Positions 1 through 5,382 of a DNA stretch of 7,333 nucleotides are shown piece after piece (within the stretch, counting starts at the first letter, position 1; the number at the start of each line of letters is the position of its first letter). Source of the stretch: CAYZXL01 sp964482435 (GTDB taxonomy: Bacteria > Auribacterota > JABMQX01). The notes beneath the pieces are model-generated. The model ran no database searches. It saw only the letters and a list, made by a program, of their open reading frames with translations, and was not told the origin of the DNA. A program made the translations under genes and the position numbers. The stretch lies in the NCBI GenBank assembly GCA_964482435.1, contig CAYZXL010000123.1, positions 1-7,333 on the forward strand, in the 5' to 3' direction.

Positions 1-1023
1 CGTCGCCATCGCCTTCAAGGCAATCTCTGTGAGCTCACCCTTCTTCTCCGTCGGCTGGATGACGTTCTCCATCGCCGCGTGGATGCACGAGTACACGTCG
101 TCGCCCGTGTGCGGTCTCAGCCCCGTTGCAATCTCGTACAGGATGCCGCCCAAAAGATAAATATCGCTGGCGGGACCGATTTTTGTCGGCTCGCACTTCG
201 CCATCTCGGGCGCCATGTAGGCAGGTGTGCCCGCGAATCCCGTTTCCGCAGTCAATTTCTCTGCCTTCTTCATCCCGACGCTCGCCGCCAGCCCCCAGTC
301 CATCACAAAGACCTCCCCGTAATCCCCAAGCATCACATTTTCCGGCTTGAGGTCTCGGTGAATTACCCCCTTGTCATGCGCGAAGGCTACAGCATCGCAG
401 ACCGAGTTCAGGATCGAGAGGTTTTCCTCCAGAGACTTCTGCTGGATGACCTTGTCCCATGAAGTCCCGCGAACCTGCTTCATCGGATAGAAAAGGACGC
501 CGTCGGGCGTGCCGCCGAAGTCGTACACGGGCACAATGTTCGGGTGGTCAAGCTCGCCCGTTACCAGAGCCTCCGCGAAAAACTTGCCGCGAGCCTCCGC
601 GTCCTCTGCCGCCTTTGGCTGGATGACCTTGACCGCGACCTCTCGATCGAGCGACTTCTGCCTTGCAAGGAAGACCATTCCCATGCCCCCTTTGCCAAGC
701 AGTTCAATAAGCTCGAAGTCGCTCTCTTCGGGTTTTTCCTTCTCCTCCTTCGCCTTCGACAGGCGCCGCAGGCGCGGGAGGAGCTTCGACGCCGCCTCTA
801 ACCCCGCACCGATTCCGCCGGCCTTGATCGAAGAGCCGGGCGAAGCGTCGGGCGGCACCGCCTTCCCCCACAGAGTTCGCACATCCTTGACCGTCTTGGA
901 AACCTCCGGGAGACCGCCCTCCTGAGGCGTCTCCTGTGGCTCGCCCTGCTCATTCGCAGCATTGTGCGGTTCGGCATTTTCCTCATGATCGCTGGTGGGT
1001 TCTACCATAAGCCTGTTTCCCAT
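1..1023 (-). CDS. PknB-type serine/threonine protein kinase (C-terminus beyond window)
   Basis: Translating the minus strand from the ATG at 1023 gives 341 open codons running off the left edge. Kinase motifs appear in order: glycine loop GKGGMG (110-115), ATP-binding Lys in VAVKV (132), catalytic HRDLKPEN (222-229, Asp224), metal-binding DWG (242-244, in place of DFG, common in PknB-like kinases of planctomycetes and myxobacteria), the GTPAYMAPE activation-segment end (265-273) and SDIYLLGGILYE of helix F (287-297). This is an active-looking Hanks-type kinase phosphorylating Ser/Thr. Residues 1-100 are a low-complexity Glu/Pro-rich extension with a basic stretch near 84-92; no membrane segment is visible in the part present. 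An in-frame TAA at 1050-1048 excludes a longer start. A second ATG (codon 6, at 1008) is possible, since neither start has a clear Shine-Dalgarno. It is transcribed away from the operon at 1573, so any functional link is speculative. Confidence 0.95.
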   Translation of the reverse strand, partial: MGNRLMVEPTSDHEENAEPHNAANEQGEPQETPQEGGLPEVSKTVKDVRTLWGKAVPPDASPGSSIKAGGIGAGLEAASKLLPRLRRLSKAKEEKEKPEESDFELIELLGKGGMGMVFLARQKSLDREVAVKVIQPKAAEDAEARGKFFAEALVTGELDHPNIVPVYDFGGTPDGVLFYPMKQVRGTSWDKVIQQKSLEENLSILNSVCDAVAFAHDKGVIHRDLKPENVMLGDYGEVFVMDWGLAASVGMKKAEKLTAETGFAGTPAYMAPEMAKCEPTKIGPASDIYLLGGILYEIATGLRPHTGDDVYSCIHAAMENVIQPTEKKGELTEIALKAMAT

Positions 1024-1046
1024 GCTGAAGGTTCTAAGTGCTCTGA

Positions 1047-1052
1047 TTTATA
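1047..1052 (-). promoter_or_regulatory. Possible -10 element for the kinase
   Basis: On the minus strand the hexamer TATAAA lies 24 nt upstream of the kinase ATG, in the only AT-rich patch before the gene. No convincing -35 hexamer sits 16-18 nt further upstream, and the patch is itself palindromic (ATTTATAAAT), so it would look the same on either strand. This is a weak call. Confidence 0.25.
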
Positions 1053-1425
1053 AATTCAGTCACGTGTTCATGGATGAATCCAGATGGTCGAGAAGTGGTG
1101 CCATGGCGCCACCAAGGCCCGGCAAGAGCAAGAGTCGTTTGGGCTGAGTCGTGGCCATCTGGACGGCCGTAGACGATATGTGACTGTATTTGCGAAAGCC
1201 TGTACTAAGCTCGGTTCGTGACCGGGCAAGCAACGGAGGCCGATTGTACCCTTGTCGGCGGCCGTTTATCAACCATGCCGCGAGCGGTCGGGCACTACAT
1301 CTGGAAGGGAAGGAGCAGCGGTGCCGCCTGCCTCTCTGGAAGGAAAACGTTCCCCGACGAGAAACTGCGCGAACCTTTTGAGCGGTTCTGGCGTCTAATG
1401 TTATAAGGTTAAGACGGCGCACTTG

Positions 1426-1440
1426 TGCAGGCGGCCTGCA
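1426..1440. promoter_or_regulatory. 15-nt palindrome upstream of operon promoter (candidate operator)
   Basis: TGCAGGC-G-GCCTGCA is a perfect inverted repeat with 7-bp arms around a single central G. A second small palindrome, GCAC-TT-GTGC, overlaps its left side at 1419-1428. The site lies 65 nt upstream of the -35 element, a position suited to an activator or an upstream operator. No regulator is identified. Confidence 0.3.
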
Positions 1441-1505
1441 GGAGACCGAGGGAAAGGGCGCATGGGCTTTTCGGGCGTTTTTCTGACCTTCTGACGAAAA
1501 GTGGC

Positions 1506-1534
1506 TTGACCGGAAGCCCTAAATGAGCTATAAA
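1506..1534 (+). promoter_or_regulatory. Sigma70-type promoter of the operon
   Basis: TTGACC at 1506-1511 (5/6 to TTGACA) and TATAAA at 1529-1534 (5/6 to TATAAT) are separated by exactly 17 nt. The -10 ends 38 nt before the GTG start of the first gene, giving a leader of roughly 30 nt. No comparable promoter is obvious between the downstream genes, which overlap, so the whole run from 1573 onward is likely one transcript. Confidence 0.65.
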
Positions 1535-1572
1535 TAGAAAGCGATCGCAGCAAACTCGGGAGGAGGACACTG

Positions 1573-2511
1573 GTGAAAAAGAGACCTGCCATTGCGTCTC
1601 TATGGGGCGGCTTTACTGCTGTTTTACTCGGGTGCGTGGTTTTGTGCCTCCCGGACGAAGTCAGCGCCGCGGCATCCCGCTTCAGGTCCGACAAGCCTCT
1701 CTATGCGAAGGTTGGTTTGACCCAGGACGGCTCGACGGTTCTTCGAGTGGTTTTCGACGAGTCGAAGGGCCCGGGGAAAGGTTACGACGTGATTTACGCG
1801 GACGTGGAGTCCGGCGGAAGAGTTGGCAGTCCGCAGAAAGTCGTGGGTAAAGCTCAGAGTCAGGGGACGTTTTTCTCCTGCGAATTCCCGCCCATCAATC
1901 TGAACGTTCCATACAACGAGAACGGGAAAGGCGTCGCAATCCCCTGCCAGGTTCGTTTCACCTACCGGAGGAGTGCTTACGAAGTCCCGAGGGGCGCCAC
2001 TGCGGACAACTCGAACCGGCGCCGGGCTCCGACACCCCGAATTGTTGAGGTGAGGTATCATCACAGGTTTGACGTCACTGCGACTGTAGCCCTGCGACAG
2101 GCGACAAACGTGTGGGAATACTCCTTCCGCGACATTGTTCGGCCGTCGGAGACCCTGGATAGCGCACCGGTTTGGAGGTTCAACGATCCATCGAAGCTCA
2201 CGGCTGCAACCAGACCGGACGTGAACAAGAAGGGATATTTGGGAATCGCCCTGAAGTTCTCCGCGGGGGAAAATCCAATCGGACTGAAGAAAGGGGGCAC
2301 GCCAGCCAAGGGTCTCGTGGAGGTCAGGAGGCCTGACGGGAAGGTCGTACTTCGGCAAGAGGTGCCCCTCGACAAACTTGTTTTTGGGTGAGGAGGAAAA
2401 TGCGGGTATTCCGTGCGAATACCGAAGGGAAGATACACGGTTGAGGGGACAGTTGACGCAGGTCCCCTGGCGGGCGTTCTCAAAAGCACAACGGAGGTGG
2501 ACTTCCGGTGA
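1573..2511 (+). CDS. Gene A: exported protein, candidate selenoprotein (Sec at residue 273)
   Basis: It starts at GTG 1573, with GGGAGGAGG at 1558-1566 six nt upstream. A conventional call would end at TGA 2389-2391 (272 aa). The same frame continues for 39 codons, conserved in genes B-D, to TGA 2509-2511, giving 312 aa with UGA as residue 273 in FG-U-GGKCGYS. Residues 1-32 are a signal peptide (KKR, hydrophobic core, VSAAA), so the product is exported. Family motifs follow: KPLYAKV (41-47), FDESKGPGKGYDVIYAD (61-77), Cys103 in SCEFPP, Cys125 in PCQVRF, a variable basic linker (about 140-165), WEYSF (181-185), and a C-terminal beta-rich region VEVRRPDGKVV...YSVRIPKGRYTVEG...TGPLAG-like. The EF-hand-like loop seen in paralogues is degenerate here (from Asp77). 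Cys277 lies four residues after the proposed Sec. The second stop overlaps the start of B (GTGA 2508-2511). The family is not recognised and its function is unknown. Confidence 0.85.
2389..2391 (+). other. In-frame TGA, proposed Sec codon of gene A
   Basis: This TGA follows TTT GGG and precedes GGA GGA. It aligns to the same column as the TGA in B, C and D. It is in the same frame as both the upstream and the downstream conserved sequence (1573 and 2413 are in phase), so no frameshift is needed. Confidence 0.75.
2405..2423 (+). promoter_or_regulatory. SECIS-like hairpin of gene A
   Basis: GGTATTC-CGTGC-GAATACC forms a perfect 7-bp stem with a 5-nt loop, starting 13 nt after the TGA. The loop has G at position 2, 21 nt after the TGA. 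Bacterial SECIS elements are short hairpins just downstream of UGA with a G in the first two loop positions; in E. coli fdhF the minimal hairpin begins about 11 nt after UGA. No U-tract follows, so it is not a terminator. Confidence 0.7.
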
Positions 2512-3542
2512 ACAAGCAGATTGGCTGTCTGGGGATTCTGTCGGTCTTCACGATAGCCCTGGCATGCGCAGCCGCGCAGACAAGCCAGCCGAGATATTCC
2601 TCGGCGAAGCCTTTGTACGCCAGGCTGGCACTCGACGAGAAGGGGAGCAAGATGCTGGACCTTGCTTTCGACGAGTCCGGCGGCACCGGCGCCGGCTATG
2701 ATATGATTTACGCCGACCTGAACTTCAACGGGGATTTGAGCGATGACAAGCCAATAAAGGGTACACTTCGGAAGCCGCCGAGCGCGGCCGTGGCAGTGAG
2801 TTGCACTTTCCCTCCAATAGATGTTGATGCTCCCTACAATGAGAAAGCAAAGGGAGTTGAGAAGCCTTGCTCGATTTCCATCCACTATTATCAACTCAAC
2901 CCTCAGCGCGCAGCCAGGCGCCTCAAGAGCCAGCCAGAGGCAGAGTCGCCACGGAGGTTCTTCCTTCGGCCAGAAATAAAGCTGAAGGAAGGTGCGGCGG
3001 AATGGACTTATTCCTTCTCGCACATCACCTTCTACCCCACGGAGAAACCTGAGGCGCCGGCGGTGCGCGCGTTTGAGGATAAGCCGCCGGCTTTAAGCGT
3101 GGGGACGATGTCCGACCCGAAGAGAAAGGGTTATCTGGGAATTCAGGCTGTTGCGGTGGTTCGGGGCCGTGCCGCTTCGCCGTCAAGAGGCGGCAAGCCG
3201 GTATCGGCGAACGTGCAGATAACAAAGCCCCTTGGAAAAACAGTGCTCCACCAAAATGTCGCGCTCAGCAGAATGTTCTTCGGGTGAGGGGGAATATGCG
3301 GGTATTCCGTGCGAATACCGAAGGGAAAGTACACGGTGAAGGTGGGCGTTGACACGGGGCCGCTGGCTGGGTTTCTCACGGGGTCGAGCGACGTGGCTTT
3401 CGACGGAGGCTCGGTGTCAATTGACTACTGGACAGCAGTGCGTCCGCGCCTCGTCGTTTCGTCAATGTGCGTTCTTTTCTTGCTTTGTGTACTGGCTGTG
3501 ATAAGAATCAGACGAAAAAATCGGGAGGTGAAATCTCAATGA
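2508..3542 (+). CDS. Gene B: exported, C-terminally membrane-anchored candidate selenoprotein (Sec260)
   Basis: It starts at GTG 2508 inside the end of gene A (GTGA overlap), with GGAGG at 2493-2497. The frame meets TGA at 3285-3287 after 259 codons and continues to TGA 3540-3542, giving 344 aa. Residues 1-23 are a signal peptide; IALAC at 16-20 is a marginal lipobox. Motifs: KPLYARL (34-40), FDESGGTGAGYDMIYAD (54-70), an EF-hand-like loop from Asp70 (N72, N74, G75), Cys99 in SCTFPP, Cys121 in PCSISI, WTYSF (166-170), then FFG-U-GGICGYSVRIPKGKYTV with Cys264 four residues after the Sec. Unlike the other paralogues, the tail extends past the beta region through SIDYW to a hydrophobic segment (about 314-332) followed by RIRRKNREVK, typical of a C-terminal membrane anchor with a cytoplasmic basic end. 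That anchor exists only if UGA is decoded. The stop overlaps the start of C (ATGA 3539-3542). Confidence 0.85.
3285..3287 (+). other. In-frame TGA, proposed Sec codon of gene B
   Basis: The context is TTC GGG TGA GGG GGA, the same FG-stop-GG column as in A, C and D. The downstream frame encodes the conserved YSVRIPKGKYTV segment and then a membrane anchor. Confidence 0.75.
3301..3319 (+). promoter_or_regulatory. SECIS-like hairpin of gene B
   Basis: The 19-nt sequence is identical to that in gene A (7-bp stem, loop CGTGC), and again begins exactly 13 nt after the TGA. The 13-nt spacer itself differs from A at several positions while its length is kept. Confidence 0.7.
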
Positions 3543-4441
3543 GAAAACTGTCTGCTGCGCTCATTATTTCTGCCTGTTTGGCCCTCGGACTTGCATACGC
3601 GGCTGAATCGGCGAAGAAGCCCGTCTTCGGCTCTCAAAAGCCGCTTTATTTGAAGGTGGCTCTGGCCGAAGACGGGTCAAAGCTTCTGTCGGTGGTCCTC
3701 GACGAATCGAAAGGGACGGGCAACGGCTACGATGTCCTTTACGCGGACACAGATTTTAATGGAGCGTTTGATGAACCTGAGAAGGTCACGGCGAAGTCGT
3801 GGAAATGCTCCCCGACAGGACTTCATTGCGATTTCCCGGCGGTCAAGGTGAGTGTTACACCGAAGAGCAAGGCTCTGGGAAAAACCTGTAGCTGCGAACT
3901 CACCCTCAATTATGCGAAGCATACGTACACGACCGAGCGCAGCACTTCTATTATTCCGGGACAAAAGTCAGCCCCCACCACAACAACCAACGAGACCTTT
4001 GGCGCCTCGAGCAACATGAAGGTGGGCGAAGGTGCGGGTCAATGGGAGTATTCTTTCGGGACCGCCGTAACGCCCTCGGAGAAGCCCGTGGACGCCCCCG
4101 TATGGAATTTCCTCGGCGCCCCGAAGTTAGCGTTGACCTCCAAGGCCGATGACCGGAATCCGGGGCAGTTGGGGATAGGATTCACGCTGATGGCGGGCGA
4201 AACCAGGATTGATGGCAAGAAGGGGACGACCGCGATAAATGCCCGCGTGGAGGTCAGGAAGCCCGACGGCAAGGTCGTCCACAAGGATGAAGGTCCGACA
4301 GATAAATATGGTTTTGGGTGAGGCGGGTCGTTCCGGTATTCCGTGCGAATACCAAAGGGAAATTACACGGTCGAGGCGACAGTTGAAACGGGCCCCCTCG
4401 CTGGCCTTCTGAAAGGCTCGACGGAGGTGAGCTTCAAGTGA
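3539..4441 (+). CDS. Gene C: exported protein, candidate selenoprotein (Sec261)
   Basis: The start is ATG 3539 rather than the in-frame ATG at 3467, because the former begins a proper signal peptide (MRKLSAALIISACLALGLAYAAE), has GGGAGGTG at 3523-3530, and overlaps the end of B by ATGA. The frame meets TGA at 4319-4321 after 260 codons and continues to TGA 4439-4441, giving 300 aa. Motifs: KPLYLKV (34-40), LDESKGTGNGYDVLYAD (54-70), a complete EF-hand-type loop at 70-81 (D70, D72, N74, G75, D78, E81), Cys90, Cys97 in HCDFP, CysSerCys at 117-119, a Thr-rich linker (about 131-154), WEYSF (169-173), VEVRKPDGKVV (237-247), KYGFG-U-GGSFRYSVRIPKGNYTV. The Cys found four residues after Sec in A and B is Phe here. 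Its nearest relative is gene D. The product is probably periplasmic or secreted and Ca-binding; the reaction is unknown. Confidence 0.87.
4319..4321 (+). other. In-frame TGA, proposed Sec codon of gene C
   Basis: The context is GGT TTT GGG TGA GGC GGG, identical in gene D. It is in frame with the upstream coding sequence and with the conserved 39-codon tail that ends in the GTGA overlap with gene D. Confidence 0.75.
4335..4353 (+). promoter_or_regulatory. SECIS-like hairpin of gene C
   Basis: GGTATTC-CGTGC-GAATACC lies 13 nt after the TGA, identical in sequence and spacing to genes A and B, although the spacer sequence (GGCGGGTCGTTCC) is quite different from theirs. Confidence 0.7.
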
Positions 4442-5382
4442 AAAGGCTGACCGTCCGTCTCGGGATTCTGTCGGTGTTGACGATGGCTGTGGCATGCGCC
4501 GCCGGCCAGATGAGCGAGGCGAGCTATTCCTCACAAAAGCCGGTTTACGCGAAAGTGGCTCTGGCCGAAGACGGGTCAAAGCTGCTGTCCGTGGTTTTCG
4601 ACGAATCGAAGGGAACGGGCAACGGCTACGATGTCCTTTACGCGGACACGGACTTCAATGGAGCGTTTGATGAACCTCAGAAGGTCACGGCGAAGACGCG
4701 GAAATGCTCCCTAGGGTTCCATTGCGATTTCGCGCCCGTCAAGGTAAGCGTCACGCCAAAGAGCGAGGCTCTGGGAAAAACCTGTGGCTGCGAAATCACT
4801 TTCAACTATGCGAGGCATACGTACACGACCCGGGTCACGACTGCTCCGGAGCGAACGCGGGGTGCATTCCTGACCCGGGTCTTGACTGCTCGGCGGCAGA
4901 AGGCGGCTCCAGCCGCGAGCACGACGACGGACGAAAGCTTCTCCGCCCAGGCGAGCATCAAGGTGGGCGAGGGCTCCGACCAGTGGGAATATTCCTTCGT
5001 GAAATCAATAAAGCCGTCGGAGGAGCCCGCAGAGGCCCCGATCTGGAATTTCCTCGAGACTCCGAAGCTCGCGCTCACTTGCAAGCCAAATGACCGGGTT
5101 AAAGGAAATCTGGGAATCGGATTCGACCTGATGGCGGGTGAAACCAGGATCGAGGGAAAGAAGGGAACAGTCCAGCTGCGCGCTCGGGTGGAGGTCAGGA
5201 AGTCCGACGGCAGTATCGTCCACAAGAACGAAGGCCCAGCCAGTAGGTATGGTTTTGGGTGAGGCGGGTCGCTCAAGTATTCCGTGCGAATACCAAAGGG
5301 AAATTACACGGTCGAGGCAACAGTTGAAACGGGCCCCCTCGCTGGCGTTCTCAAGAGCTCGGCGCAGGTTGACTTCAAATGA
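4438..5382 (+). CDS. Gene D: exported protein, candidate selenoprotein (Sec275)
   Basis: It starts at GTG 4438, overlapping the readthrough stop of C (GTGA), with GGAGG at 4423-4427. It meets TGA at 5260-5262 after 274 codons and continues in frame to TGA 5380-5382, giving 314 aa. Residues 1-22 are a signal peptide ending in MAVACAAG (a weak lipobox candidate). Motifs match C: KPVYAKV (34-40), FDESKGTGNGYDVLYAD (54-70), an EF-hand-like loop (D70, D72, N74, G75, D78; position 12 is Gln81), Cys90, Cys96, CysGlyCys at 116-118, WEYSF (183-187), VEVRKSDG (251-258), RYGFG-U-GGSLKYSVRIPKGNYTV. The linker at about 130-160 is lengthened by a 15-codon internal duplication. The stop overlaps the start of gene E (ATGA 5379-5382), which argues that ribosomes normally reach it. 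The Cys at +4 from Sec is Leu-Lys context instead. Function unknown. Confidence 0.87.
4827..4891 (+). repeat. 45-bp-period internal duplication in gene D linker
   Basis: GACCCGGGTC at 4827-4836 and again at 4872-4881 begin two 20-nt copies that match at 18 of 20 positions. The period of 45 bp (15 codons) keeps the frame and explains the extra linker length of D relative to C. Each copy starts with a perfect 10-nt palindrome. Confidence 0.6.
5260..5262 (+). other. In-frame TGA, proposed Sec codon of gene D
   Basis: The context is GGT TTT GGG TGA GGC GGG, as in gene C. The 39-codon tail beyond it is conserved with A and C and ends exactly in the ATGA overlap with gene E. Confidence 0.75.
5276..5294 (+). 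promoter_or_regulatory. SECIS-like hairpin of gene D (one outer pair lost)
   Basis: AGTATTC-CGTGC-GAATACC begins 13 nt after the TGA. It is identical to the other three copies except for the first base, which leaves a 6-bp stem and the same loop. The change alters the Arg codon context (CGG TAT in C, AAG TAT here) but not the loop. Confidence 0.65.

Larger units (their letters stand above)
1024..1572. other. Divergent intergenic control region, no gene
   Basis: This 549-bp stretch lies between the divergent kinase and the plus-strand operon. Short open frames exist on both strands (for example minus 1422-1060 and plus 1190-1381), but they have no recognisable motif, no good ribosome binding site and Arg-rich, shadow-like composition, so I do not call them. 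It holds the operon promoter near 1506-1534, a palindrome at 1426-1440, and AT-rich sequence at 1046-1056 that may hold the kinase -10 element. Confidence 0.7.
3656..4710 (+). repeat. Near-identical paralogous segments in genes C and D
   Basis: Segment 3656-3811 in C matches 4555-4710 in D without gaps through most of its length and with only scattered differences. A second shared block covers the tails (4336-4405 versus 5277-5346, about one difference). This marks C and D as the most recent duplication of the array. Confidence 0.75.

Noticed and set aside
1060..1422. Minus-strand 120-codon frame and plus-strand short frames in the intergenic region
   Set aside because: Arg-rich, no recognisable domain, no ribosome binding site; consistent with chance open frames in GC-rich DNA.
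2381..2415. Programmed frameshift at the TTTTTGGG / TTTTGGG run before the TGA
   Set aside because: The conserved downstream segment is in the same frame as the upstream gene in all four cases, and gene B lacks the T run (TTCTTCGGG).
2405..2423. Hairpins as intrinsic terminators between genes
   Set aside because: No U-tract follows, the stem is AT-mixed and only 7 bp, and the sequence codes for a conserved peptide inside an overlapping operon.
2389..2511. Reading A-D as truncated pseudogenes with nonsense mutations
   Set aside because: The TGA is at the same alignment column in four paralogues, the downstream frame is conserved and open, and each second stop overlaps the next start. Independent decay would not give this.
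2061..3023. Long minus-strand frame (320 codons) and a similar one at 1624-2358
   Set aside because: They are antisense shadows of genes A and B, crossing their boundaries with no motif, start signal or signal peptide.
3467..3541. Earlier in-frame ATG at 3467 for gene C
   Set aside because: The extra 24 residues come from the out-of-frame end of gene B, and the start at 3539 has a good ribosome binding site, a signal peptide and the ATGA overlap.
3309..3542. Separate small gene starting at the GTG in the hairpin loop (77 aa)
   Set aside because: The GTG lies in the loop of the conserved hairpin with no suitable ribosome binding site in C and D. The product would lack a signal peptide, and the frame joins seamlessly to gene B.
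1573..5382. Lineage-wide recoding of UGA (Gly or Trp codes)
   Set aside because: UGA is also the real terminator of the same four genes with 4-nt overlaps, and the base composition is not like the AT-rich lineages using those codes.
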